Source of the DNA: Nymphaea colorata
Taxonomy: Eukaryota; Streptophyta; Magnoliopsida; Nymphaeales; Nymphaeaceae
Reading direction: 5' to 3'
Assembly (NCBI RefSeq): GCF_008831285.2
Contig: NW_022204632.1
Coordinates: 1-42,589 of the forward strand
DNA: 42,589 bases
The notes under the pieces are model-generated. The model was not told the DNA's origin, made no database searches, and worked only from the letters and a program-made list of their open reading frames with translations. The position numbers and the translations under genes were made by a program. Position 1 is the stretch's first letter, and each line of letters starts with the position of its first letter. Positions 1 to 10,556 of the stretch are shown piece after piece.

Positions 1-63
1 CCCAACCCCAACCCCAACCCCAACCCCAACCCCAACCCCAACCCCAACCCCAACCCCAACCCC
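1..63. repeat. Left telomere, (CCCCAA)n
   Basis: About ten uninterrupted CCCCAA units open the window, then unique sequence starts at CCCTAAATGG. C-rich on the plus strand at a left end is the orientation of a real chromosome terminus, matched by GGGGTT at the right end. G4T2 is the telomere type known from Tetrahymena-like ciliates. The array may continue outward; only what is assembled is seen. Confidence 0.96.
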
Positions 64-194
64 TAAATGGTGATGCATTGATAATATGAGTTTCTAATCA
101 TACATATTTAATCTTTCGTACAGTTTATTTAAGATGATTGATTTATCATGTTTTTTTCTTTTTTCTTCAAAACATTTTTCATAAAATCTTAAAG

Positions 195-374
195 ATGAAT
201 TTAAGAGGAATTATGGATCGAAAATAACCTAATTAAGCGTTCAACGATTATTTTTTATCTTAGTTCCGAAAAAAGTACAAAAATAATAATAATTACTCAT
301 CAAATAATGCATTCCTTTTGAATTATCAATCGGAAATGCGAAGATTTGCTTCATATTCTCTATCATATTGCTGA
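195..374 (+). CDS. Subtelomeric ORF, possible 5' part of the next gene
   Basis: A 59-codon frame from ATG at 195 (second ATG at 213) to TGA at 372, using TAA/TAG as Gln. It is rich in Asn, Gln, Arg and Tyr and reads like a ciliate protein N-terminus. Between 375 and 651 the other frames also stay open and look protein-like, so this may be the start of one subtelomeric gene ending at 1041 that is broken by unplaced introns or base errors. No domain recognised. I see nothing else in 64-194. Confidence 0.35.
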
Positions 375-651
375 TAGATGTCTGTTTTATATGGCACATC
401 CGCCAAAATAAGAATATTAAGTCTACCTCGCCTTGTAAAGATAAAATTAAGTCTAGATTATTAAATTAAAATGCCGTTGTTTGCTAGTTTATCGCTAAGA
501 CAGTGTTTTAGAGAATTTGCCAAAATCCTCAAGCTATAATACCTCAAAATAGCGCTTAATATGCTGACTCAATTTTTTCAAGTGTCTAGAGACGGTCCCA
601 GCCATTCAATGTCCGCATTTGATATATTTATTCAAAAGGAATTCCAGTTGA

Positions 652-1041
652 ATGAGTGGCAGTGCTCACGATTAAGACTCACCTAAAAGCTCATTGCACC
701 CATAGTCTAAAGACACTCTCATCAATGCTTCCTTAAAACAAGAGCAAATTCAATCCAAGCATGATGAGCCTAAAGTCATATATGGAGTTTAGAGTCCGCC
801 CTGCAAAAAGCTAGACCCTTTAACTGAAAAAGATTATCCAAAATAGTCAATGAAAAAAAACTAAAAATTGCAATCAGTTCATCAATTTAAGGCTCAGCCC
901 AGAGAAATGGAAAATAGATAAAACTAATTTGAATATGAAAATGAATAGACGGCCTATTCACAGTTTGAATCTTAAATGGAAAGCCATTAGTCCATAATTC
1001 TGAAGTCAAATCTTTCCAAAAGAATATAAACTGATGATTGA
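652..1041 (+). CDS. Small Gln-rich protein of unknown function
   Basis: An open frame of 129 codons from ATG 652 to TGA 1039, with about a dozen in-frame TAA/TAG codons read as Gln. The product is hydrophilic and rich in Gln, Lys and Ser, without signal peptide, membrane segment or known motif; it is probably disordered. A TGA lies just upstream in frame, which fixes this start unless the ORF is the 3' part of a longer gene beginning near 195. It is the first gene inside the left telomere. The next gene starts 130 bp downstream on the same strand. Confidence 0.6.
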
Positions 1042-1171
1042 TATGGATAATATTATCTTTTTGGTGTAATTACATAATGACTAAGCTTTTTTTTCAGAAG
1101 GCCTCTTTAGATTCACTTATACATATCAACTCATCTTCAAATTACCATTATTAATATTTTACCTTCTCATT

Positions 1172-3034
1172 ATGAAAGACTCTCAAATTTACTTTAGTCT
1201 CGATTGCAACGAATACTGCAGCGTACCGCACTCGACACGACGCCACGGAGAAATACCTGCAAAAAGACTTAAAAATCAAGTTGACGAGTTTCTCTCTCAA
1301 GATGATTGGCTATGGGAGGACGCTATTGGCATCTAGCATAAATTGGAGCAGCTTTAAGCCAATATTCGCAAGCTCAAAGAGTACATAAACACTAAATTAG
1401 GGACACTATGCAGAGTATCTACACGAAGAAGCTGAGCTATGCGCTCGCTTTTGATAAGGCTGATGGTATTGAAAAAAGCTTCAAAGGAGCCAGAGACGGT
1501 GATTGGAAAAACCTAACCTGCTCGAACATATTTCGAGTGCAGTAGAAGCTGAACAAGGGCAGGAAAGTGGAAGAAAAGGATGTGAAGACACTCACTAGAA
1601 CCATCATTTAAGATACGCAGAAGGCCGTCGAATTATTTGTCAAGAGTTGCTTCGCTAGTTCGAGCGAAAGCAGGTACGAGAAAAGAGAAGAAAAAAGGTA
1701 GTACAGAAGAAATGAGGAAGAGAGATAGGAACGCCCGCGTCGATAAAGGGAAGAAAGAATAAGGGAGCCTCAAAGAATAGAGGAGCCAAAATTCAACAAT
1801 GGATATCCAACGATCAAGGTAAAGCAAGTATCTGAAATCGACACTCACTTCAACATAATCTTGAAAGTGGTAAGACTTGTAAAGGAGTTCCGAATCAACA
1901 ATCAAAATAAGGTTAATTTGTGGGTGGTGATGAGACCGGTATCGCTACTGTGGTGATTGACAACGAGAGATTCATTCGAACTGGAACAGTCATCTCGATT
2001 TCAAATGCACGGATATTCATTTTCCATGGCAGCAAGCAGATTCAACTGAGCACCAAAAACGGTGAAGCTAAGGAAGAAAGAATCATAATGAATAATGTTA
2101 ATGAGTAATATAATTTGTCCAAGTATGATAATGCGAAGGATCGGCATAGACGACACAGATAGGATCGACCTGAAAGGGAAGAGCGTAAGCCAAGAGAAGA
2201 CAGGCCTACGAGAGCAGATGGGCGTCCAAGAGAAGATCGGCCAAGGGAGGACAGGCCTCAGCGAGAAGATAGAAGGCCAAGAGAAGATAGAGATGATAGA
2301 AGGCCTTTCCGAGCAGATAGACGGCGATTCGGTGATGAAGACCAATAAGAAAGCACTGTTCATAGAGAGCCACGAGAATAGTACCGAAGGTACGATAAAA
2401 AAGAAGAAAAAAAATAAGAATAAAGACCATCGAGAAATCGGCAAGAAGATAAATCATAAGTCAGCCATCATTCCGGGAAGGGAACTGTGAAAAATGAAAG
2501 AGACTATGGTAAGAAAAGATATTCATCTTCTCCCTCCTCGTCTTCAGATGAGGACGATAACAAAGTCGAATAATAGACTAAAAATGTAAAAATTGGCTCT
2601 CCTGTTAAAGATAAAGGAAACTACACAAAAATCGGCACACTTCAACCTGGTGACTAAGGCTTGACCATCATCGCTTAGGTAGTTTTTGATTAATTCAGGT
2701 CTACTAAATATAGATTGAAGGACCTCCTCCTCAACAACGTTATTTCCTCTCTCGTATAGGAGACTAAACCGGAATTGTCCGAATCTAGCTTCCGAAGAAC
2801 AATCCAGCTGTTAAGGAGGGTGCGGTGATTCGCATAATTAACGTCAACGTGGAAGTCGATTAAAGAGACCACAGAATAACTTTAAGACTGGCAGAGAATG
2901 GGCTTTGCGATAAGACCATGATGAGAATCCCCAAGATTTAAATCAACAACGATTTATCAGTATTGCAATGGCAATCCGATGATGATGACGAGGAAGAGGA
3001 GGAAAAGAAAGAGGCAGTTATTGAAGATTTTTGA
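1172..3034 (+). CDS. Two-OB-fold nucleic-acid-binding protein with Arg/Asp-rich middle
   Basis: About 607 aa after removing two 20-nt introns (1381-1400 and 2679-2698). The N-terminal 150 residues are helical with K/R/E-rich stretches. A first OB-fold of the RPA/SOSS-B type follows, with strands around KVKQVSEI, a DETG turn and an N-A-R-I strand (about residues 205-275). The middle is dense in PREDRP-like repeats and resembles RD-domains of RNA-processing factors. A second OB-fold (after the LQPGDQG motif, with GDQTG) and an acidic DDDDEEEEE tail complete it. One base seems missing near 1922: reading passes from LWV to GDETG only with a one-base step. By family it likely binds single-stranded DNA or RNA; whether in repair or RNA processing is open. 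It is convergent with the RAD51-like gene, 18 bp between stops. Confidence 0.7.
1381..1400 (+). other. 20-nt intron in OB-fold gene
   Basis: GTACATAAACACTAAATTAG. Removing it joins two frames, both strongly protein-like, giving K-E-D-T-M across the junction. Confidence 0.85.
2679..2698 (+). other. 20-nt intron in OB-fold gene
   Basis: GTAGTTTTTGATTAATTCAG. Removing it restores the second OB-fold (T-I-I-A-Q then V-Y-Q-I-Q). Without removal the frame soon meets TGA. Confidence 0.85.
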
Positions 3035-3052
3035 TCTTATGAAGTAGCAATA

Positions 3053-4025
3053 TCACTGGCATTTTCTCGTGAAAGTTCTAAGCTTATTGTTCAATGCTTT
3101 TGATGAGATTAGCTTCCAGTATTCGCTGTCCTCGCTTGTTCGGGTGTAGTCCACACATAAGGTTTTGTCGGCAATGTTGTCCCACTGTTTAGTAGTCGAT
3201 CCCGCCCATTTCGGCCTATGCCGTTAAGATTCTATATAATCGACTGTTTACTGTAGTTTTGAGAGAAAAGAACGTTGGAATTGCTGCATCTTGTGGCGTA
3301 GACAACGCCTCCAACCTTCTGCGATACCTCCACAATGAGGCGTTTAAATTTGTCAACAAATTTGAACTCCATGCTGCTGGCAGCCTGATTGTTTTATATT
3401 TATGGCTCTTCGGATCTGCCCAGACTGTCGATGAAGACAAAATAAGGCTCATTTTTACCTTGAAGGTGGTTGCCGATGCAGTGGAGTAGCATGGAAAGTT
3501 CGCAAAGGTTCTTAAACTAGAAATGTTTGAACTAAATTTCTGACTATTATATGTCTGGATTTTCTTACAGTTCCTTTGCTATTCTGATTGAAAGCTTCTC
3601 AAGGTTTTCGTTGTTATCGAGATAAATTATCTTTTGCTTTGCCTTTATGGCCTCCACGATGATCTAGTTCAGCAGGTATGATTTTCCTCCGTTGGCTCTG
3701 CCTACGATCTCTAGGATGCTGCTTGAGCCTATGCTCCACTTCATGTCTTCAGCATCATCACTCCACCTCTTAAAAATAGGTTCAATCGGTATGGATATTT
3801 TCGGCAAGGCTGAGTATGGTTTTGTAATTTGTTTTTGTATGACTGCAAGGTACTCCTGCACGATAAGTGTATGGTTATTGGTAGTTTTTGCCAAGCTTTC
3901 AATGCTAAGTTGCTAATTGTTGAGCAGCTCATCGACTAAATAAGGGCAATTGTACTGCTTTTTATCTTGAGGGCGGAGAGGATGTGCTGCATGCTATCTT
4001 TGGGCGGGGATTATTGGGATTACAT
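3053..4025 (-). CDS. RAD51-family recombinase/paralog ATPase
   Basis: 310 aa after removing two 20-nt introns (3936-3955, 3232-3251); the coding length divides exactly by three. Walker A is GRANGGKS (about residues 102-109) and Walker B is YFVFIDSLG (about 188-196). The C-terminus has the W-D-N-I-A-D-K element typical of RecA/RAD51-like folds before a beta-strand with R-T. The short N-terminal helical region fits a RAD51 paralog (RAD51D/XRCC2/XRCC3/RAD51C group) better than RAD51 or DMC1. The expected role is ATP-dependent homologous recombination in the nucleus; I cannot assign the paralog. It is convergent with an OB-fold gene and lies 41 bp downstream of the NEK kinase on the same strand. 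Confidence 0.78.
3232..3251 (-). other. 20-nt intron in RAD51-like gene
   Basis: Sense-strand GTAAACAGTCGATTATATAG. Its removal is needed to reach the conserved C-terminal W-D-N-I-A-D segment. Confidence 0.85.
3936..3955 (-). other. 20-nt intron in RAD51-like gene
   Basis: Sense-strand GTACAATTGCCCTTATTTAG. It joins the start exon (M-Q-S-Q-Q) to the exon carrying the ATPase core. Confidence 0.85.
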
Positions 4026-4066
4026 AATAATATTATAGTGGATGTTTTAAGCATATAAAAATAGTA

Positions 4067-5403
4067 TCATTCGAAGGCAAGCAGGTCTTCTCTTACTTAT
4101 TTTATATACTCGCACACCATGTTCCTCCTAATTCTGCTGCCGCGAAAACTACCATGTTCTTGCTGGCTTTCCGATAGCTTGGAGTCGCTCTTTCTCTCGA
4201 TGAGGGTGGAAAGGTTTTCGAAATCGGCATCGATGCTCGACTTTCTCAAGGAGGGAAGCCGCAATTAGTTGTCTTTGGAGTTGTTGCTGCTTCTTCCGTG
4301 GCTTGTCTTGCTTGTTCTTTTCATCATCTATGGAACAGGCAGCAAGTTTTTGCTATTGAAGGGTTTCGATAAGACTTCGCTTTTGCGACTGCCAGTTTCT
4401 GATGATTTTCGGGAGCTTACCGATTTGTCGATGGTCTTTCGGTTTACTAGGTGGACCAGATTCACCCAGCGTTCGTTGGTCTATGGGACCACTATGGTCT
4501 GCATGAGGACTTCTGATTCTTTGATTTTGCGTTAAGAGCATATGTGAAGATTCTTTCTGCAAATTTCGATGATTTTGTCAGCTGTAACTCTCTTCTTGGG
4601 ATCGATTTCGAGCATTCCTTGGACCAAAGATTTGAGAGAAGCTGAGTAGTTTTTGGGTATGCTCTTTTTTTAAATAGTTTTCATGACTTGCGTCATTTCT
4701 TCGCAAGAGTCCACCTCAAACGGCACTTTAAGGGAGCAAAGCTCATAGATGACAACTCCCAATGACCAAATATCACACTTGGCGCCATACCCCTATACCT
4801 CGTGATTCCACACCTAAGGACTTATATAGAAGGGTGACCCTGTTCTCGTCCTGGCCATACTTCCCTGGGGAAGCACTTTGCTCACATTTAAATCTCCCAG
4901 TTTGAAGCCTGTCTGCTTGTCCCTAAAAATGTTGGCTGGTTTGATATCCCTGTGTGCTACCTCATGTGAATGCAGATACTCCACTGCCTCTGCTACGTTA
5001 AGGAGCACTCTCCACACTGTCGGCTACGAAACTCTTTTCTTCTTCTCTTTGGCTTGCTCGATGAGCTGAGCTAGATCCCCACCGTTCGCATATTCCAGAA
5101 AAATATAGAGATGTTCATGTTCCTTGTCAAAAAGTCCGCTGTAGAATTTGACGATATTCGGATGGTCCAGAGACGCGAGGACCCTAACTTCATTCAAAGC
5201 GTTGGCCAACTCGTACTAGCTGAGCCCGAAGCACGAGATCTGCGTAATCAAATTCTTACCCTCTTCACTGCGAAGAGTTCGGCAGTTTCCTTCTTTTCAA
5301 GCAGGAATACTCTTCCGTAAGCTCCCTAACCAATGCACCTCACAAAACAATACTCTGGGAGGGCCTGTTCAAGTTCCTCTTTTTCAGTATCAAATGTGTC
5401 CAT
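4067..5403 (-). CDS. NIMA-related (NEK) Ser/Thr protein kinase
   Basis: 438 aa after one 20-nt intron (5240-5259). The kinase domain fills residues 20-275: glycine loop GQGAYGRV, catalytic Lys in FAVKR (about 47), NEVRVL helix C, HRDIKPAN catalytic loop (about 144-151) and an activation segment TGSPFYISP. The tail of about 160 residues is basic, Ser/Lys-rich and low in complexity. NEK kinases in ciliates act on cilium length, basal bodies and cell division. Odd points: the magnesium-binding DFG/DLG motif reads D-L-N, so the glycine is replaced, and the APE/SPE motif reads SPQ. Activity may be altered. The open frame has no base-offset problems. Confidence 0.9.
5240..5259 (-). other. 20-nt intron in NEK kinase gene
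   Basis: Sense-strand GTAAGAATTTGATTACGCAG, directly after the catalytic-lysine strand (F-A-V-K-R). Unspliced, the frame hits TGA inside it. Confidence 0.88.
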
Positions 5404-5472
5404 AAAGAATATAACTGAGGGCGTGGAGGTTCATAGTTAGGATTATACCGGTAATTGGGTGAATCTGCATCA

Positions 5473-5964
5473 TCAATTGTAGATGTTCTTGGAACGTGTC
5501 AGCAGGTCTCCGTAGCTGTCATGAATGGCTTGCCTTTAGGCTGCCCGCTCATTGATAGCCTAGAGCTGCTTTTCCACCTCATCAGTCGAGAAGGCGCCAG
5601 TGCCCTGCAAGGTTTTCTTCACGGTGTCGTGGGCGGATTTGATGCTGTTCACTTGCTCAGCTATGGCCTTTTGCTCCTCGGCAATCCATTCCTCGAGAGT
5701 TTGAAGTTCCTCCTTAAGGATGGCGGAAGAAGCTTCCTCGACGCGCTGGCTAACCCTTTCTCTGCGTTCCTTAATTTCCTGGTTTGCGCTATTGCCTTCA
5801 ATTTCAGCTTTGCGTGTCAAGACTTCCTTGGAGAGTTGGCTGAACTGGTCGAGGCGGTCACGGAAGGATTGGGAGAAAACTTCGCCGTCGTCTTCCTCTT
5901 GGTTGCGGACTGGAGCCTTCTCAGCCTTGGGCTATTTGGAGATTGGTTTGGTTTTGCGAGCCAT
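5473..5964 (-). CDS. Short coiled-coil protein
   Basis: 163 aa, one uninterrupted frame from ATG 5964 to TGA at 5475 (followed by a second TGA). The N-terminal 35 residues are basic then acidic. From about residue 40 to 150 the sequence is a continuous Glu/Lys/Gln-rich helix with heptad-like spacing, one W-I-A-E-E element and no membrane segment. No family recognised; a cytoskeletal, basal-body or vesicle role would be a guess. It ends 69 bp upstream of the NEK gene on the same strand. A 191-codon frame on the opposite strand is its shadow. Confidence 0.75.
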
Positions 5965-6026
5965 ATTCAATATAAAATTAATTCAAAAATGATAAGACGC
6001 CAACCTATTAATCCATACCAACCAAC

Positions 6027-7282
6027 ATGACAAAAATTATATATTCTCCATTCTATAACATATCCACCACAGTAGAGAAGAAGACCTCCTCTCTTGGGCA
6101 AGGTTTTACCAGCAAGGGATTTTGTAAGATGATCAAAAAACTTCACTGTATTGACGAGTAAATCGGACGCATATTTATTTTATAACTCTGGATGGAACTG
6201 GAAATCAGGCACAATCGTTACTTTTTCGAACTCATCCCCATCCATCTCAACCGTACCTCCAAGCGGAACAGGAGGCGTTTAGATGCGAATAGCTAATTGA
6301 AGTTCGCACTCTTCTTATGTAACTCATCATCGACCTAGAGAATAGAAAGGTAGCCGAAAGCAGATAGTGGATGCCTTTGTAATGGGTGCAGGATGTCTTC
6401 ACTTGCAAGAACTGTTCCTTAGATTTTTATCTGGCTAATTTTAATCCAGATTTTTACTCCAATCTCACCCTCAAGGCTATTGCAAGAGAGCCGCCCACTC
6501 TCCGTCTATAGCAAGACCCTTAAAGAGAATAAATATGCCGAGTAGAGGAGGCCATTTCATAATTGGGTAGCTTTCAGCTGGACCCTGGAGTCTACATCGA
6601 TACTTTTAACGACGATCGCAAGGCCCTATTCCAGTAAAACATCGAGATTTCTCCGTAATTTTCAATAGATTACGAACTATACATATAACGCACCAGGTTT
6701 GGTCTCGAACGGCTGATTAGGTAATCGAGGGGAGCCAATACTGAAGCTGACATTCTAGCGACTGCCTTCAAGAAACGCATAGGAAAGAAGAGAGTGCGTT
6801 ACGTCTAGCTTAATGCGAGTGGATAACGATCAGTCAAAGAGGAATAATTTAAAAAGAATAAAAAACCTCTTATCTCTTCCCTTCGCAAAAGCGGCAACAA
6901 GTACGTTCCTGAGAAAACTGTAGAGCCTGACTCCAACAGCTCACGAAACGTCACTCCAATCAAGCCTGAAAAGGGCTATAACTAATCTTCCAGCCTTTTA
7001 AGTCCAAGCAATGTAAGCCAGCTGAAGATAGCTTCTAAGCTGCCTGAAAGTGATAGCTCTGTTGAGGAATCTAAAGCAAACAAGACGATGACAAGTCCGC
7101 GTATGACTCGCGGAGAATGGTTTTAACGTTCGATCATGCACGCGCATGGCGAGGCAGATTCATCAATTATATTCAATCGAATGACTGTGGAAAATTGTAT
7201 GTAAAAATTGCTTTTATTACTCTTCTGGGGGGTGGCTCTTTTCCTCCTCTATCTTACTATGGTCCCCTCTCGAAAAACTTGA
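6027..7282 (+). CDS. Unknown protein with C-terminal membrane anchor
   Basis: About 406 aa if a 35-nt GT-AG intron at 6124-6158 is removed. That is the only way I found to join ATG 6027 to the long frame. The N-terminal half is unrecognised; it contains F-T-C-K-N-C, a possible single zinc knuckle. The second half is rich in Ser, Lys and Gln (disordered). The C-terminus has a strongly hydrophobic stretch (LLLLLFWGVALFLLYL, about 7207-7255) followed by six to eight mostly polar residues, the layout of a tail-anchored protein. In-frame TAA/TAG codons are frequent. The 35-nt intron is longer than the usual 20 nt here, so the 5' end is less certain than the rest. Confidence 0.6.
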
Positions 7283-7373
7283 TCGGCTATTCTTCACTTC
7301 AATGCTGCCTAATTAATTGAACCAAAGTCTATTGATTATAATCGGTGTAGAAAGATTATTAAATAATTAAAGA

Positions 7374-8051
7374 TCAGGGAAAGAATGGTGCGGGGAAGGT
7401 GCGATGGAGAAGTTGCGTCTAGGTGTGGTCATTCTCCCTGAGCCACCTCCAAAATCTGATGAGAATGTTATCTGCCTGATGGAGTGCATAATCGGAGATG
7501 ATTTTTTGGCTATGGGCGAGAGGGAGGTAGTAGGCAATGAAGTCATTGAAGTAGAGGGTGATGTTGTGTCCTTCTGTGGGGGTGTTGGCTTCCTCAAGTT
7601 CCTCCAACTGGTTGAAATAGTTGATGAGTTGCTGCATGATTGTGTTCCGGTAGGCCTGTCGTTCTGAGTTTGGGTCATTTTCTTAACTGAGGTACTGGTC
7701 GATGAGTTTGTACATGGCTGCGTACCTCTGATTTTTGGGTTAGAAATTTTAATTTGATATTTTTTGAGGTGATTATATGGCAGATTGATGTTATTCCGTC
7801 GATTTTTCCTGAATGAAATAGGTAACGATGGTCTTCTCTTCCTTTTGGTCAACTCTACAGTTTAGCGGGGTGCGCTTGGTCGTGAGCTTAACTTCGTGTT
7901 TGTTCCTGGCGTGCAGGTAAAGGGCGGAGAAGGTAAGATAGTTTTTTCCGCATTCGCAATAATAAATTTAATTTATTTATTATAATTTTTGGTTTTTGTA
8001 GACCTATCGCCTGTTTAATGTTTGCTCCTTTGGAATTATCTAGACTGACAT
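7374..8051 (-). CDS. C2H2 zinc-finger protein
   Basis: 225 aa, one frame without introns. Residues 25-50 contain a CECG...H-A-R-N-K-H finger (C-x-C then H-x4-H). The rest is a Gln-rich linker followed by helical segments (Y-K-L-I-D-Q, L-I-N-Y-F-N-Q-L-E-E) and an aromatic C-terminal part with F-W-R-W-L. A single finger with C-x-C spacing is common in ciliate proteins of unknown role; RNA, DNA or protein binding are all possible. The start is the ATG from which the frame enters the finger without a stop. It is convergent with the tail-anchored gene, about 90 bp away. Confidence 0.65.
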
Positions 8052-9467
8052 TCTTGGTTATGGTTAAAATTAATTTATAAATTAACATTAAGAACTCCCA
8101 CATTTATAATAGTGGATTAAAAGATAAAACGACCACAAATTGCTCCAAAGACGTTATCCTAAAATAAAATTACATGATTTGTATATGCAATAACAGCTCG
8201 TAGTCCCTCCTCACTCTCCCCTATTTTTTATTCCATTTTATGAACTTTATGAATCCATTAGAATAGGGGTATGCATTACTTTTTAATATGCAACAAACTG
8301 CAAGTATAAATTAATAATAGAGCTTATGCGGGTGGTACAAACCTTTAATTTGAAGATTTTCTCCTTTTCTAATGTTTTTTTATGTTATTGAGTCGTCATT
8401 AGACGATCAACTTAAATTTCTAAATAGAGAACTCCCCCAATACTCGACTTAAAATACGAAAAGTACGGGTCTGGACATAAACCCTGCCAAGGAACCTTGG
8501 CCCACCGGTCATACTTAGACGAATTATGCCACACACGGCCTATTCATCCTTAAAAAGTGCCAAGTTTTGACGAGGATTAAGAAGTCCCTGCTATTTTAAG
8601 CCTCACATTTAGGTAAACCTTATAAAATAGCTTATTTATTAGAGCCAGCTGCCAGTGCTAACGGGATAAGCAAGGATTGGCAAAAACATACAGAATTATG
8701 AAAAGTTATTACGAGTATATACGCCATTTCAAAAGTTATATAATTCCAACGCTTCCATTAGCCCCATAAAATATAATTACGCACCACCTATCTCCTTCGC
8801 TGGCTTCTTTGATGATTTACTCAAAAATATGATTAAAGAACAAAGTCCTTTATTTTTTCTTGCCGATGATAAATCTGAATTTGTATTCTTCTCTCTATGG
8901 ATAAAAAGTGGTTTTAATTCTATGTATTTATTACAATGCATGTCAAAAACTAAGAGGAGAGGCTTTTTGCGGGTCCTCCTGAAGAGAGATATAAATATGG
9001 ATATCAGATTAGAGAAAAAAATCATGATGATTTTGAGTTAGAGTTAAAAATAATCATCCCACAACAAATTTGCACTAATATTTCGCTTAGGGACCAAGTT
9101 TTCGTTCGTTTTGCATACCTTTTAACAATTTTTCTGCATACCGACTACTTGTTTTAGTAGTTATTCGGCAGATAGTTTAAGCTTATAATCAAAAGCGAGT
9201 TTAAAAGCATTTTTATAAGAAGGCCTTTATTTTTTCTGCTAAGATATACACACACCAGGTATAAACAGTTTGATCATCGATTTTAACGTTTCAAATCGGC
9301 ATTCGTGATCACAGTATTTTTTTTTCCATTTTTATTTTGATCAAAAAAGCGTTAAATCCTTTGAGAATATTAATCATAAGTAAATTTTTTTCAATAGTTG
9401 ACCATTTTTAACCTTTCTTTTCCTTCCCATGATCTAACGGATAAAGAGCTAATTTACAAATAATCAT
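8052..9467. other. 1.4-kb stretch without a supported gene
   Basis: AT-rich. It holds a plus-strand frame of about 145 codons (8392-8831) lacking a usable ATG, and overlapping frames on both strands at 8777-9041, none with a recognisable motif. With one stop codon in the code, frames this long arise by chance. An imperfect hairpin sits at 9134-9171. No tRNA, rRNA or snRNA signature was found. This is the emptiest part of the chromosome and could hold a regulatory region or unrecognised RNA. Confidence 0.5.
9134..9171. other. Imperfect hairpin
   Basis: CTG-cata-CCGACTACT, loop TGTTTT, AGTAG-ttat-TCGG-CAG: twelve base pairs with a four-base bulge on each arm. It lies in gene-free AT-rich sequence. 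It could be part of a non-coding RNA or chance. Confidence 0.3.
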
Positions 9468-9816
9468 ATGGATGATGACTTTGCTTAAAATTAGCTGATC
9501 TAACGAAGGCTAAGAGATGCTAAGCTTGATTTATATCCTTCTATGTCATAAATTATTTCCCATATGACGCAAAACTCTCCACCTGATGCCTTCTCACAAA
9601 AGAATTAATACCCGATGCATGCCAAAACAACCAGAGGAGAAACAATCAACATTAGAACTTGATCATATGAGTAAAACAGTGAAAGATACATTAACTTCCT
9701 TGATGCCTAATCAAAGTATTTCTCAAGAAAGGGCTAAACATATGTTATCTTCATAATGTAGCCTTTTTGCTAAATTAGCCATCAACTTATTTTAAATAAA
9801 GGTTCGCAATAGGTGA
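9468..9816 (+). CDS. Small Gln-rich ORF pair, probably one gene
   Basis: Two overlapping frames: 9468-9662 (64 codons, starts M-D-D-D-F) and 9619-9816 (65 codons, starts M-P-K-Q-P). Both are hydrophilic and Gln/Lys-rich with a Met-rich second half, and they abut with a one-base offset near 9619. There is no GT-AG pair that could be an intron. I read this as one protein of about 115 aa with a base error, or two short frames. No motif recognised. It ends 65 bp before the next plus-strand gene. Confidence 0.45.
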
Positions 9817-9880
9817 TCTAAATTTTTACTTAATGCTATTTTACATATAATATTTCTAACTTCTTCCGAGCTACTCCAGA

Positions 9881-10380
9881 ATGTTTCATCTCCACGACGA
9901 GGAGCCTGAGCCCTCGATCATCGATCCTTTCTAATTCCCCTCTCCGGTGGTCCATCCACCCGAGAACCCCCAAGCCGACGACGGTATGCAGCTTATGTAC
10001 TACGAGTAGTACAAAAAAATTTATCATACTTCCTTCAGACTTTCCAGCGAGGCTGCTAAGCAGGTCAGTAAGCAGCACCAGCTGACTCAAAAAATTGCGC
10101 AAATTGAGGTAAATCGAGAGTAAGGTAGGCCCAGATGCTGGCATTCGAACGGAGGAAACGTTCGTAGGAAATGGAAGAAATAGTGGAGCGCACCCCTTAG
10201 AATGCCCGTAAGAAGGAGAGGAAGCGGAATCGAAGAACCGCATAGGAGATAGTTCGCAGATACTAGTGCCCACATTAATACTGTGATCGATGCTATGGAT
10301 CTGAAGGATCCCTTCAACAGCACATCAAGCTCAAGCATCCAGAGCTCTACCAGAAGGAAGAAAGCGATGAGCAGAGCTGA
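9881..10380 (+). CDS. C2H2 zinc-finger protein with coiled coil
   Basis: 159 aa after one 20-nt intron (10109-10128). The N-terminal 35 residues are acidic and Pro-rich; residues 45-115 form a Gln/Lys/Glu helix with a basic R-K-K-E-R-K-R-N patch; residues 122-150 hold a clean finger, C-P-H-x-Y-C-D-R-C...H-I-K-L-K-H-P-E. The C-x(2-4)-C and H-x4-H spacing is that of C2H2 fingers found in single copy in many protist nuclear proteins. A basic nuclear DNA- or RNA-associated protein is likely; no partner is suggested by neighbours. Confidence 0.72.
10109..10128 (+). other. 20-nt intron in C2H2 gene
   Basis: GTAAATCGAGAGTAAGGTAG. It joins the N-terminal helix to the frame carrying the zinc finger. 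Confidence 0.85.
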
Positions 10381-10556
10381 AACTCCCATGATTTTAAGTT
10401 GTTTTTCAAAAAACTATAGAATAGACATATGGAGGGTAGTTTAGAAGTTTAAATGAAAGGGATATGCTGTTGAACCGACGATAAGGGTAGGAATGGATTA
10501 GATAAGGATTATATGCTTGGGTGAGGTTGGTTTCAAGTCGAATAGTAGGAGTGTAT

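Noticed and set aside
5455-6030. 191-codon plus-strand frame
   Set aside because: It is the antisense shadow of the coiled-coil gene at 5473-5964, whose minus frame has the compositional signature of a real protein.
8392-8831. About 145-codon plus frame
   Set aside because: No ATG near its start and no motif; with one stop codon this length is expected by chance.
8777-9041. Overlapping 70-82-aa frames on both strands
   Set aside because: Both open, neither with motif or typical codon pattern; no support for either.
9801-9815. GGTTCG-like sequence as a tRNA B box
   Set aside because: No matching A box, acceptor stem or cloverleaf around it.
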